From assembly GCA_022072085.1 (NCBI GenBank), contig JAJVII010000036.1:23547-87546 (forward strand): 64,000 nt of DNA, given 5' to 3'. The translations under genes and the position numbers were made by a program. The notes under the pieces were generated by a model, which did not search any database, was not told where the DNA came from, and worked only from the letters and a program-made list of their open reading frames with translations. Shown here piece after piece: positions 7,991-16,739 of the stretch (its first letter is position 1; the number at the start of each line of letters is the position of its first letter). This stretch comes from Phycisphaerae bacterium. GTDB taxonomy: Bacteria; Planctomycetota; Phycisphaerae; JAJVII01.

Positions 7991-9021
7991 GGCTGGTCAC
8001 TTTCATTCGCGAAAGCGGCGGCGAATCGTTGGGCGGCCGGCCTCGTGTCGGCGCGATGATCGACGACGGCGCTGCCGTGGTCGATCTCCAGGCGGCGGCT
8101 GTCGCGGCCGGCGGCTGCGAGCGGGCCGATTTCGCCGACATGCTCGTCCTGCTGGAGGCCGGGCCTGCGGCGATGGACGCAGCCAGGGCCGCCGTCGAGT
8201 TCGCGACGGCGCAACGCCCGGGCGGCGCGGTCCTGTCAGCCGGCGCCGTCGCGCTGCTTTCGCCGCTGCCGCGGCCGCGGTCCATCCGCGACTGCATGGT
8301 CTACGAGCGGCACGTCATCGACGCAACGCAGGGGTTGTTGCGGCTGCGCAGCCGACCGGTCGCTGTGATCAACGGCCTGTGGCTGCGGCTGTTCCGCCGC
8401 CCGCTGGTCGGCCCGCCGCGGGCGTGGCGCGATCGGCCGATCTACTATAAGGGCAACCCCCAGGCCGTCGTCGGGACGGGGGCGACGATCCGCTGGCCGA
8501 GTTTCTCCGGGCGGCTGGATTTCGAACTGGAGGTCGGCGCGTTCATCGGGCAGGCCGGGCGGGACATCCCGGCGGCCGAGGCGATGGGCCACGTCGCGGG
8601 CTTTGCGATCTTCAACGACTTCACCGCTCGCGACGCGCAGTGGGACGAGATGGCCGGTCGGCTGGGGCCGGCGGCCAGCAAGGACTTTGACACGGCCAAC
8701 GCGATCGGCCCGGCGCTGGTGACGCCGGACGAGGTCGGCGATCCGCACGCGCTGGCGACGGCGGTGCGCGTCAACGGCCGGCTCTGGTCGCGCGGCACGA
8801 CCGCGGGGATGCGCTTTGATTGGCCGCGGATCATCGCCCACCTCTCGCGCGACCAGACGCTGGCAGCCAGCGACTTCATCGCGGCCGGCACGGTGGCCGG
8901 CGGCTGCGGGCTGGAACTGAACCGCTGGCTGTCGCCCGGCGACGTGATCGAGCTGGAGGTCGAGCGGCTGGGGGTGCTGCGAAACACGATCGGCCCGCGG
9001 ACGGTGGGGCAGGGGGCATAG
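7987..9021 (+). CDS. Fumarylacetoacetate hydrolase family protein
   Basis: A 344-residue protein of the FAH superfamily, which cleaves or hydrates 2-oxo/enol acids with a divalent metal. The metal-site motif D-F-E-L-E-V-G-A-F-I-G gives Glu180 and Glu182; Asp211 lies in F-N-D-F-T-A-R-D, and Lys232 in S-K-D-F-D-T-A-N-A-I-G-P. The C-terminal AGTVAGGCGLEL and SPGDVIELEVERLG blocks are typical. The start ATG at 7987 overlaps the cyclase stop by 4 nt. Family members include 4-hydroxyphenylacetate, homogentisate and sugar-acid pathway enzymes; the gene pair does not show which. Confidence 0.88.
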   Translation: MRLVTFIRESGGESLGGRPRVGAMIDDGAAVVDLQAAAVAAGGCERADFADMLVLLEAGPAAMDAARAAVEFATAQRPGGAVLSAGAVALLSPLPRPRSIRDCMVYERHVIDATQGLLRLRSRPVAVINGLWLRLFRRPLVGPPRAWRDRPIYYKGNPQAVVGTGATIRWPSFSGRLDFELEVGAFIGQAGRDIPAAEAMGHVAGFAIFNDFTARDAQWDEMAGRLGPAASKDFDTANAIGPALVTPDEVGDPHALATAVRVNGRLWSRGTTAGMRFDWPRIIAHLSRDQTLAASDFIAAGTVAGGCGLELNRWLSPGDVIELEVERLGVLRNTIGPRTVGQGA

Positions 9022-9122
9022 ACTGACGAGCATGGGGCGCACGCCGGGCAGGCCCGGGTGCGGCGACGGCAGTTGCCCGGCGGAGCGCGTCGAGCGGAGG
9101 CCCTTTTCGGAGCGTTCAGGGA

Positions 9123-9524
9123 ATGAAAGCCATTCGATTGTTGCTGCCGGCGATCTTGCCGCTGGCGGCCGGTTGCGTCGGGTGCGCCGCTCACGAAGCC
9201 CCGGCCGTCACCTGCCTGTCCGCGGACGGCCAGTGGTCGGCTGCCTGCTGCGACGAGGAGAAGTCCTTCGGGCTTCGCCGCCTGGAGTTCGTCGATCGCT
9301 CGATCGTCGTGCGATGGCGGCCCTTGATCGAGCCGATGGCTGTCCGCGAGACGCGGATCAAGCGGCAGTCCTGGTGGCGTCTGACGTCGGCCGACCCTGC
9401 GCCTCCCCCGCCGCCGACGGCCTGCTCGATCACCCGCGACGACCAACTCATCGTCATCCGCGCGGGCGACGAATCCTGGGGCGTGCTGATTCAGACCGGC
9501 GAGGTCATGGGGCTGTCGCCGTAG
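9123..9524 (+). CDS. Small exported or lipoprotein-like hypothetical protein
   Basis: 133 residues. The N-terminus has a hydrophobic signal ending in A-A-G-C-V-G-C, so either lipidation at Cys18 or Cys21 or signal-peptide cleavage is possible. The mature part has several Cys (CLSADGQWSAACCDEE) and Trp residues and a Pro-rich linker (PAPPPPPTA) before a short beta-rich end. No family is recognised. A weak GGAG lies upstream of the ATG. It follows the FAH gene by 101 bp in the same direction. Confidence 0.6.
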   Translation: MKAIRLLLPAILPLAAGCVGCAAHEAPAVTCLSADGQWSAACCDEEKSFGLRRLEFVDRSIVVRWRPLIEPMAVRETRIKRQSWWRLTSADPAPPPPPTACSITRDDQLIVIRAGDESWGVLIQTGEVMGLSP

Positions 9525-9832
9525 CGCGAGACAATTGGCCGCGGCCGACACAACACGCTCGCTGACGCACGCGGCCGGACGGGGGCGTGGGGACGCGATG
9601 CTCTGACTTTGCGCGAGCCTCCGCGATCTCAACTTCGATTCTCCGAATCTACTTTGATCGAACGCGAAACCCTGCGGGACGCCAATCCCGGCGGGATGTT
9701 ATCGGACGCGTCCGCCTGCGGATCGGCTGCCTGGCTTTGAAGTCAAGTGGGGAGCGAAGTTGCCCGAAGAAGAGTTTGCCGGATATGCGGGCTGTATCGC
9801 GTTTGACAGCGCGGAGGGGCAGGAGTCGCCGG
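9525..9832. other. Intergenic region before gspA-like gene
   Basis: 308 bp with no gene I can support. The downstream reading frame stays open into this region from 9587, but the family start and the Shine-Dalgarno place the real start at 9833. No repeat or RNA was seen. Confidence 0.5.
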
Positions 9833-10660
9833 ATGTACCGCGAGTATTATCGACTCAGGGAGGATCCGTTCAACATCACACCGGATCCGCGCTTCCTCTA
9901 TCTCACGCCGCATCACCAGGAGGCGATGAACCACCTGCTGTTCGGCATCCGCCAGCGCAAGGGATTCATCTGTCTCACCGGCGAGGTCGGCGCGGGCAAG
10001 ACGACGCTCTGCCGCGCCCTGCTCAACCAGCTCGACTCGCAGTTTCACACCGCGCTGATCCTCAACCCGATGCTCACCGAGACGCAGCTGCTGCGGGCCG
10101 CGGTCGCCGAGTTCGGCATCCAGTCGCCGCGCTGCGACCGGCTGGGCTACATGGGCCTGCTCAACGACTGGCTGCTCAAGGTCAACGGCGAAGGCCATGA
10201 CGCGGTGCTCATCATCGATGAGGCCCAGGACATGCCGGACAAGACGCTCGAGATGACCCGGCTGCTCAGCAACCTGGAGACGATGAGCCAGAAGCTGCTC
10301 CAGATCGTCTTCGTCGGACAACCCGAGCTGCGCGAGCGGCTGGCCCGCGGCAAGTTCCGCCAACTCGCCCAGCGCGTCACCGTGCGATACCACCTGACGA
10401 ACATGACCCGCGAGCAGACGCGGGAGTACGTGGAGCATCGCCTGCGCGTGGCGGCCGGCGAGTCGGCCAATCCCGGCGACTCCCCCGTCCGCTTCGACGA
10501 CCGGGCCCTTGAGGAAGTATTCAGGCATTCCAGCGGCACGCCGCGGCTGGTCAATGCCATCTGCGACAAGTCGCTCCTGGCCGGCTTCGTGCACCGGACG
10601 TCGTTGATCGACCGCAACCTGGTGCGGCTGGCCGTGGACGATCTGAAGGAGGCGGGCTGA
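9833..10660 (+). CDS. ExeA/GspA-family AAA ATPase
   Basis: A 275-residue ATPase of the ExeA/GspA type, which in type II secretion systems helps place the secretin in the cell wall. The N-terminus MYREYYRLREDPFNITPDP is the family hallmark. Walker A is G-E-V-G-A-G-K-T-T (residues 50-58) and Walker B is A-V-L-I-I-D-E (about 124-130), followed by a sensor region and a winged-helix-like C-terminus (SSGTPRLVNAICD). The start ATG 9833 has AGGAG at 9821-9825. Its stop overlaps the next ATG by one base (TGATG), so it is coupled to the GspB-like gene. The usual peptidoglycan-binding C-terminal domain of ExeA is missing. Confidence 0.88.
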   Translation: MYREYYRLREDPFNITPDPRFLYLTPHHQEAMNHLLFGIRQRKGFICLTGEVGAGKTTLCRALLNQLDSQFHTALILNPMLTETQLLRAAVAEFGIQSPRCDRLGYMGLLNDWLLKVNGEGHDAVLIIDEAQDMPDKTLEMTRLLSNLETMSQKLLQIVFVGQPELRERLARGKFRQLAQRVTVRYHLTNMTREQTREYVEHRLRVAAGESANPGDSPVRFDDRALEEVFRHSSGTPRLVNAICDKSLLAGFVHRTSLIDRNLVRLAVDDLKEAG

Positions 10661-11466
10661 TGAGTCTGATCAACGACGCGCTCAAGCGGGCGGAAGAAGA
10701 GAAACTCCGCCGCCTCAAGGGGGCGCAGGCCGACGAGGAGGCCCCCGAGCCTTCGGGCGACGCCCCCGTGGCGCCCGCGTCCGAGCCCGAGCCGGATGAG
10801 CCGGCCGACATGTGGCCGACCCTGGCCAAGACCGCGCCGATGCCCAAGGCCCGGACGCTGCGATCGCCCCGCGCGGGCGTGATCGGTTTTGCCGTGGTCG
10901 CACTGGCCGCCGCGGGTTGGCTGATCTGGAGTTTGCAGACCAACCGGCAGCCCAGCGACGCCAGCGCCGACAGCGTCGAGCAGGAACTGGCCCCGCGGCC
11001 GGTAGCGCATCCGCAGCCGTCAGCCGACTCCGGCAGCCACGCAGTCCATCCCGCAGCTGCGCCGTCCGCCTCGCCCGCCGGCGGCAACGTGCAGAAGCCG
11101 GCTGTCGCGCCGTCGCAGGCGTCCGTGCCCGACCTGCCGCCGCCTCCGCCGGTCGGTCTGCCCAGGGCGACCATCCCGACGGTCGCGGCCGTGACGGACA
11201 AGCCGGCGACGACGACCGGCGGCGTGTCGGCTGCCGCCTCGCCCGAGGCCCTGCCGCCGCTGCCCCCGCCGCCGCCGACGCCGGTGGTCAACGTCTCACG
11301 GTTCCACCTCATCGGCATCGTGCGGGCCAACGGCGTTTCCAACGCCTGCATCAATGGGGAGTTGCTGAAGGTGGGCGACTCGATCGACGGCGCCACGCTG
11401 GTCGAGATCGGGCGCAACTCGGTCGAGATGGTCAAGAACGGCCAAAAGTTCCGCGTCAGCATGTAA
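10660..11466 (+). CDS. GspB-like general secretion pathway protein
   Basis: 268 residues. The N-terminus MSLINDALKRAEEEKLRR is the typical cytoplasmic start of GspB-like partners of ExeA/GspA. A single transmembrane helix lies at about residues 70-90 (VIGFAVVALAAAGWLIWSL). A long Pro/Ala-rich linker (about 95-210) would cross the periplasm. The C-terminal 60 residues (FHLIGIVRANGVSNACINGE...) form a small beta-domain like that of GspB/PulB, related to the GspC HR region. It is coupled to the ATPase by the TGATG junction. Together they would couple ATP use to secretin or pilus assembly; no secretin gene is in the window. Confidence 0.82.
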   Translation: MSLINDALKRAEEEKLRRLKGAQADEEAPEPSGDAPVAPASEPEPDEPADMWPTLAKTAPMPKARTLRSPRAGVIGFAVVALAAAGWLIWSLQTNRQPSDASADSVEQELAPRPVAHPQPSADSGSHAVHPAAAPSASPAGGNVQKPAVAPSQASVPDLPPPPPVGLPRATIPTVAAVTDKPATTTGGVSAAASPEALPPLPPPPPTPVVNVSRFHLIGIVRANGVSNACINGELLKVGDSIDGATLVEIGRNSVEMVKNGQKFRVSM

Positions 11467-11517
11467 ACCAACGGCACGCGCAGGTCGCGGCGAGCGGGGC
11501 GGGACTGGCCGCTTCGG

Positions 11518-11616
11518 TCAGCGAACCGGGCCGAAGTAGAAGAACATCCAGCCCAGGAACAGCACGATGCCGGCGCCCATGAGCAGGTAGTCCCAGCCCA
11601 CATCATGAATTTTCAT
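11518..11616 (-). CDS. 32-residue single-span membrane peptide
   Basis: A tiny gene on the minus strand. The peptide reads MKIHDVGWDYLL, then MGAGIVLFLGWMFFYFG and ends PVR. One strongly hydrophobic span of about 17 residues fills its second half. A Shine-Dalgarno AAGGACG precedes ATG 11616. It converges on the GspB-like gene (gap 51 bp) and diverges from the exported protein at 11789. No family is known to me; small membrane regulators of this size exist near secretion genes. An upstream in-frame start at 11814 would add a Pro-rich, unlikely N-terminus that overlaps the divergent gene. Confidence 0.5.
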   Translation of the reverse strand: MKIHDVGWDYLLMGAGIVLFLGWMFFYFGPVR

Positions 11617-11715
11617 CGTCAGCCGTCCTTTCGTCAGAGGCGATCCCTCGCCCGTCGGGGCCGTCGGTCGTGGCCTGGTCGATGACTTTGCGTTCGCCCC
11701 TCCGCAGCCGGGGGC

Positions 11716-11745
11716 TTGACCGCTTCCGGTCGGGGGAACCATAAT
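11716..11745 (+). promoter_or_regulatory. Promoter for the 11789 gene cluster
   Basis: TTGACC (11716-11721) and CATAAT (11740-11745) with an 18-nt spacer. The start of transcription would be near 11752, some 37 nt before the ATG at 11789. Confidence 0.55.
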
Positions 11746-11788
11746 CGGCGACGCGGCGTCCAGTGCCACGAGCATCAGGGGAACAGCC

Positions 11789-12985
11789 ATGAGACTGACC
11801 CTCGCAGCCGTCATCGCGTTGGGCCTCGCGTCCGCGTCGGCCCGGGCCGACGGGCCGGACGTGGGGGTGAAGAGCGTCGACTTCCGCCTGCCCGTCAGGA
11901 CCGACCGGGCGCTGGAGTTGAAGGTCGTCGTCGGTTATCGCGGACTGGAGCCCGGCCAGAAGGTGACCGTCCAACTCTGGACCCGCGACCGCACGCAGAA
12001 GCTGGCTGAGCAGTCGGAGGCTGTTCCGCAGGGCGCGGCGGCGGCCGGCGAACTGACGGCCGTGCTGAACTGGACGCCGCGGTCGGTCGGCCGGGCGGAA
12101 CTGCTGATTCACGTCGTCGCGCCGCCCGGCTGCGAGGAGGCCGACGCCGCCAACAACGACTCCCTGGCGGCGGTCGAGGTGGAGCCGGGGCAGTTGAGCG
12201 TGCTGCTGATCGATCAGCGGCCGCGCTGGGAGTTTCGCCATCTCGGCTCGGTTCTGACGGCTGACAAGAGCGTGCGGTTGTCATCGTTCCTGCTGGACGC
12301 CGAGCCCGGGACCGGGGGCGGCGGCGACCTGCCGATCATGCGGCTGCCGGCCAAGCCCGAGGAATGGAACGCGTTCGACGTACTCATCCTGGGCGACGTG
12401 AACCCCAAGGAACTGACCCCCGGTCAACTCAAGCTGATCGACGCCTACGTTCGCGGCGGCGGGACGCTGATCGTCATCGCCGGCGACCAGTCCATGCCCC
12501 GGGCCTACGTCGGCACGCCGATCGAGCGGCTGCTGCCGGTCGCGATCGAGGCCAACCCGCCGGCGGCCGAGAAGAGCAAGCCGTTCGCCCTGCGGCTGAC
12601 CGACGCGGGGCAGGCCAGCCCGCTGCTGGAACTGCCGCGGGTGGAGAAAGGCAAGCCGGGCGGCCAGGTCGAAAAGCTCCCCGAGATGTTCTGGTTCGCC
12701 CCGGTCAAGGGCGTCGTGCCGGGCGCGGCCGTGCTGGCGACGACGGCCGACGAGTCGGCGGCGCCGCTGCTGGTGGTCGGGCGGTGCGGCCGGGGTTGCG
12801 TGTTCTTCTCGGCGGTCGATTCGACCTGGCGGTGGCGGGCGCACGTCGGCAGCGAGGTCCACGGCCGCTACTGGCGGCATCTGGTCCGGGCGCTGTGGCT
12901 GGGCGAGGGCATCCCGACGACCCAGCCGGACGACGAGGCGACGACCCAGCCGGATGAGCCCGCGGCCGCGCCGCCGGCGAAGTGA
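11789..12985 (+). CDS. Exported glutamine-amidotransferase-like protein of the vWA-associated type
   Basis: 398 residues. A signal peptide covers 1-20 (ASARA|DG). Residues 25-120 look like an Ig/CARDB-type beta domain (ELKVVVGYRGLEPGQKVTVQLW, then NWTPRSVGRAELLIHV). Residues 135-370 resemble the class I glutamine-amidotransferase-like domain found after vWA domains in planctomycete membrane proteins (VLLIDQRPRWEFRHL, FDVLILGDVNPKELTPGQL, YVRGGGTLIVIAGDQSMP, and a C-terminal W-R-W-R-A-H-V-G). No catalytic Cys is evident in the expected nucleophile elbow, so it is likely a non-enzymatic fold. The Thr/Gln/Pro-rich tail (TTQPDDEATTQPDEP) is low complexity. It probably starts an operon with the next two genes. 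Confidence 0.7.
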   Translation: MRLTLAAVIALGLASASARADGPDVGVKSVDFRLPVRTDRALELKVVVGYRGLEPGQKVTVQLWTRDRTQKLAEQSEAVPQGAAAAGELTAVLNWTPRSVGRAELLIHVVAPPGCEEADAANNDSLAAVEVEPGQLSVLLIDQRPRWEFRHLGSVLTADKSVRLSSFLLDAEPGTGGGGDLPIMRLPAKPEEWNAFDVLILGDVNPKELTPGQLKLIDAYVRGGGTLIVIAGDQSMPRAYVGTPIERLLPVAIEANPPAAEKSKPFALRLTDAGQASPLLELPRVEKGKPGGQVEKLPEMFWFAPVKGVVPGAAVLATTADESAAPLLVVGRCGRGCVFFSAVDSTWRWRAHVGSEVHGRYWRHLVRALWLGEGIPTTQPDDEATTQPDEPAAAPPAK

Positions 12986-13027
12986 TCGGGCCGTTCGCGT
13001 CCGGTCGGCATTTACGCGAGGAGCGTC

Positions 13028-13960
13028 ATGAAGTATCGCCAGTTCGGGAACACGGGCCTGCGGGTCAGCGAGATCGGCGTCGGCTGCGGCGGGCTGGGAG
13101 GCGAGCGGAAGATGGGCCTGGAGCCTGCGCTGGAGCGGGCGATGGATCTGGGCGTCAACTTCTTCGACACCTGCGACACCTACGCCGAGAGCCGCAGCGA
13201 GCAGACGCTCGGCCGCGTGTTCCTGAATCATCCGCGGGACCGGTTCGTCGTCTGCACCAAGTTCGGCGGCGTGATCGAGAACGACGAATGGCGCCGCGAC
13301 ATCTCGGTCCGGCACCTGCACGAGGCGTTCGCCGCAAGCTGCCGCCGCCTGAACGTCGATTACTTCGACATCTATCTCGTCCACACGCCGCCGCGCGACA
13401 TCCTGGCCCACGGCGACCTGATCGAGGCGCTCGGCCGAATGGTCGAGCAGGGCAAGATTCGCACGTTCGGCCTGTCGGTGGAGCAGGGCGATTTCGCGAC
13501 CGAGTTCGTGTCGGCTTCGCCGGGCCGGGCGATCGAGATCGCCTTCAGCCTGTTCGCCCAGGACCCGCGCAACGGATTCCTGGAGGTCGCCCGGAAGCTC
13601 GGCGTGGGGGTGATCTGCAAGTCGCCGATGCGCAACGGCGTGCTGACCGATTCGTTCCGCCCCGACCCCGCGCCCGGCGACCGGCGGCTGAAGAGCCTGG
13701 GGCCTGAGCGCCACGCCCGGATGGCGGCCTTGTGGCGGCAGGTTCAGCCGATCCTGACGGCCGGCGGGCGGACGATGGCCCAGGGGGCGCTGGCGTGGCT
13801 GCTCAGTTTCCCGCAGGTGTCGACGGTGATCCCCGGGGTCGTGAGTCTGGAGCGGATCGAGGAGACGGCAGCGGCGAGCGACCGGCCGATGTCGGCCGAC
13901 GAACTGGCGGCGCTGGACGCGGCGGCCGGCGGCGCCCTGGTCGGCGCCCGGGTGGACTGA
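13028..13960 (+). CDS. Aldo/keto reductase
   Basis: 310 residues, NADPH-dependent carbonyl reductase or sugar dehydrogenase fold (TIM barrel). The start MKYRQFGNTGLRVSEIGVGCGG is typical. Catalytic tetrad residues are visible as Asp47, Tyr52, Lys78 and His119 (FFDTCDTYAE, VCTKFGG, YLVHTPP). The C-terminal block STVIPGVVSLERIEE matches the cofactor-binding end of the family. A strong GAGGAG precedes the ATG. It lies 42 bp after the upstream gene and 18 bp before the glycoside hydrolase, consistent with one transcript. The substrate is not indicated. Confidence 0.9.
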   Translation: MKYRQFGNTGLRVSEIGVGCGGLGGERKMGLEPALERAMDLGVNFFDTCDTYAESRSEQTLGRVFLNHPRDRFVVCTKFGGVIENDEWRRDISVRHLHEAFAASCRRLNVDYFDIYLVHTPPRDILAHGDLIEALGRMVEQGKIRTFGLSVEQGDFATEFVSASPGRAIEIAFSLFAQDPRNGFLEVARKLGVGVICKSPMRNGVLTDSFRPDPAPGDRRLKSLGPERHARMAALWRQVQPILTAGGRTMAQGALAWLLSFPQVSTVIPGVVSLERIEETAAASDRPMSADELAALDAAAGGALVGARVD

Positions 13961-13978
13961 AGTTGCGGAGGCCATGCG

Positions 13979-16729
13979 ATGAATCGACCGATGCTGGCTG
14001 CGGCGTGCCTGCTGCTGGCGATGCCGCCGGCGGCTACGAGGGGCGACGCCCCGATGACGCAGCCGGCGGGGGAGAACCTGCTGGCCAACGGGCAGTTCAG
14101 CCGTGACAGCGACGGCGACGGGATCGCCGACGGCTGGTCATTTTCCGGCGACCCCAAGGGGCTTACGGTGCGGATGGCGCTGGACGCGGGGCGCGGCGAC
14201 GGATCGAAGAGCCAGCGGATGGAGTGCACGGAGTTCCGCGGCGGCAGCGGCTGGTCGCACGCGATGCTCTGCCAGCTCGACCACGTCAGGATCCGCAAGG
14301 GCTACAGCTACACGCTGGTCTTCTGGGCCCGGGCCAGGGGCATCCGCGCCGGCGGGTGCAACGTGGGATTGCAGGACACCCGCGGCTGGAAGCCGCTGGG
14401 TCTCTACGGCTCGTTCATGCCGGCTGAGCGATGGGAGCGGTTCGAGTTCCACTTCACCGGCGAGAACGATTGCGACCGCGGGTCGCGGTTGCAGATATGG
14501 TTCACCTCGACCGGCACGCTGTGGGTGGCCGACGCATCGCTGGTCGAGAGCGCGCCGATGTTCGGCGTCGGCCCGCGGCGCCCGACGCATCCGATCGAGG
14601 CGGTCGCCGGGTCGGCCAACCTGGTTCCCAACGGCAGCTTCGAGATGGGCCCGGCCGGCTGGGGCAGCCGCAGCTATCGCTCGCTGACCTGGGGCAACCA
14701 GATGAACGCCCTGTTCGGCGAGGTGGTCGAGGCGGCCGACGCTCCGCACGGCGGACGCTGCCTGCGGATTGCGCTGACGCCGAAGACCTTCCCGGTCGCG
14801 TGCTTCGACTACTTCAACGCCGTGCGCGAGGTGATCGACGCGCCGCTGGCCGGCAATCTCGGATGGATCGCGACCGAGCCGGGCAAGGATTACACGCTCT
14901 CGGCGTACCTGAAGGCGGACGCGGAGGGCAGGCCGGCGCGGATCGGCGTGCAGTTCTTCGACCAGTGGACGCCGACGACGGTGGTGAAGGTGGGGACGAA
15001 GTGGCAGCGGTTCACCTATCGCTTCCAGGCGAAGACCGCCGGCTGCTACGTGCTGGTCGGCCCGGACATGGACGGATCGGTCCAGCAGGACGCAACGCTC
15101 TGGATCGATGCGGTGCAGTTGGAGAAGGGCCGGGCGGCGAGCGATTTTGGGCCGCGGCAGGCGACCGCCGCGATGATGCGTCTGGCCCGGCCCGGCGGCA
15201 TCTACTTTGTCGGCGAGCAGTCTCGCGTGATTCTCGCGTCACAGAACTTCAACCCCGGCGGCGTCAGCGGCACAATGCCCGTCACGCTCACGGTGACCGA
15301 CTACTTCGGTCGCCAGGTGTTCCAGCGGCGGGCCATCGACGTGTCGGCCAAGGCCGGCGGCAGTGGCGAGATGGCGATCGACCTGCCGCTGCCGAATTGC
15401 GGCTTCTACCGCGTGTCGGCCGACGGGCCGGACGGTCCGCTGGGTCCTCCCCAGCGGGTCGCGGTGATCCGGAAGTATGAGGAGGCCGACTCGTTCGTCG
15501 GCATCAACCACGCCTACGCCTGGCCGAATCTCGTGCGTGCGAGCATCGACGGCGGGATCGTCTGGGCCCGCGACTGGACGCTGAAGTGGCAACTCGTCGA
15601 GCCGGCCCGGGGGAAGTTCGATTTTGCGATGGGAGACGTGCAGGTCCAGCGCGTGCTCGACGCCGGCGGCCGGGCGCTGGCGCTGCTGCCGTTCCCGTCG
15701 GCCAACTGGTCCAGCAGTGCGCCCGATTCCGTGAAGGCGACCAACGGCTACCCCGGCGTGCGCGAACGGATGTGGTATGCCCCGCGCGACGTCCAGGAGT
15801 TCAAGGACTACGTCGGCCGAACGGTCGCTCACTATCGCGGCAAGGTGCAGTGGTACCAGGTCTTCAACGAGCCGCTCTACACCGACTACTCCCTGCCGCG
15901 CAAGTGCGGCTACACGGCTGAGGACTACGTGAAATACGTGAAGGCGTTCAGCGAGGCGGCGCGGACGGCCGACCCCGACTGCCGCATCCTGGCCGGGCCT
16001 GGCGGGTGGCTGGGCGGCAGCGGCGAGGATCTCCGCCGCATGCTGGCTGCCGACATGATGAAGCACTGCGACGCGCTGGACCTGCACACCTACCCCGGCC
16101 TGCGGACGCCCGAGTCGCTGGAGCGCGAGATCGCCGCGATCCATGCGATGGCCGTCCGCGCCGGCGACAAGCCGATCTGGCTGACCGAGCACGGCTACTA
16201 TGCCGACGACGACTGGCAGGCCCTGCCGCCGCGCGACGGATTTCCCGAGCCGCTGCCCGACGAGCAGACGCAGGCGGACTACTCGGTTCGGCTGGACTTG
16301 ATCCTGCTGGCCCACGGCGTTCGGAAGATCTTCTACCACGCGGGCACGAGCCCGGGGCTGAACCTCGACCAGCTCGAGAGCATCTTCTTCCGCTACGACG
16401 GCCAGCCGCGGAAGGTCTACCCGGCCGTGGCGACGCTGGCCGGGCTGCTGGGGCCCGAGCCGCGGTTCATCCGCGACCTGGGCGGCGAAGGCCGCGAGCG
16501 GACGTTCCTGTTCCGCGCGGGCAAGCGGCTGGTCCTGGCGGCGTGGGACCCGCGCGGCGGCGGGGCGACGCTGTCGGCCGGCGACGCGAAGGTGAAACTC
16601 GTCGATGTCGTGGGTGCGCCCGTCGGCGGCGGCAGGGCGGTGCTGGGGGCCTCGCCGGTCTACGCGTCGAGCGACGAACTGAGCGAAGCCGACTTCGTGT
16701 CGGCGGTGAAGCTGACGCCGGCGCCGTGA
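13979..16729 (+). CDS. Exported clan GH-A glycoside hydrolase with two carbohydrate-binding-like modules
   Basis: 916 residues with a signal peptide (1-22). Two CenC-like (CBM4/9-type) beta-sandwich modules follow, at about 30-190 (ENLLANGQFS... GIADGW) and 210-395 (ANLVPNGSFEMGPAGW). After a linker and an Ig-like strand region comes a TIM-barrel domain (about 505-800). The acid/base candidate is Glu631 in W-Y-Q-V-F-N-E-P-L-Y, and the nucleophile candidate is Glu737 in I-W-L-T-E-H-G-Y, with the spacing of clan GH-A retaining enzymes such as GH39 or GH5-like families. It is likely secreted and acts on a polysaccharide or glycoside. Its 3' end converges on the LEA-type lipoprotein with a 10-bp gap. 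Confidence 0.82.
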   Translation: MNRPMLAAACLLLAMPPAATRGDAPMTQPAGENLLANGQFSRDSDGDGIADGWSFSGDPKGLTVRMALDAGRGDGSKSQRMECTEFRGGSGWSHAMLCQLDHVRIRKGYSYTLVFWARARGIRAGGCNVGLQDTRGWKPLGLYGSFMPAERWERFEFHFTGENDCDRGSRLQIWFTSTGTLWVADASLVESAPMFGVGPRRPTHPIEAVAGSANLVPNGSFEMGPAGWGSRSYRSLTWGNQMNALFGEVVEAADAPHGGRCLRIALTPKTFPVACFDYFNAVREVIDAPLAGNLGWIATEPGKDYTLSAYLKADAEGRPARIGVQFFDQWTPTTVVKVGTKWQRFTYRFQAKTAGCYVLVGPDMDGSVQQDATLWIDAVQLEKGRAASDFGPRQATAAMMRLARPGGIYFVGEQSRVILASQNFNPGGVSGTMPVTLTVTDYFGRQVFQRRAIDVSAKAGGSGEMAIDLPLPNCGFYRVSADGPDGPLGPPQRVAVIRKYEEADSFVGINHAYAWPNLVRASIDGGIVWARDWTLKWQLVEPARGKFDFAMGDVQVQRVLDAGGRALALLPFPSANWSSSAPDSVKATNGYPGVRERMWYAPRDVQEFKDYVGRTVAHYRGKVQWYQVFNEPLYTDYSLPRKCGYTAEDYVKYVKAFSEAARTADPDCRILAGPGGWLGGSGEDLRRMLAADMMKHCDALDLHTYPGLRTPESLEREIAAIHAMAVRAGDKPIWLTEHGYYADDDWQALPPRDGFPEPLPDEQTQADYSVRLDLILLAHGVRKIFYHAGTSPGLNLDQLESIFFRYDGQPRKVYPAVATLAGLLGPEPRFIRDLGGEGRERTFLFRAGKRLVLAAWDPRGGGATLSAGDAKVKLVDVVGAPVGGGRAVLGASPVYASSDELSEADFVSAVKLTPAP

Positions 16730-16739
16730 GCGCGGCCGA

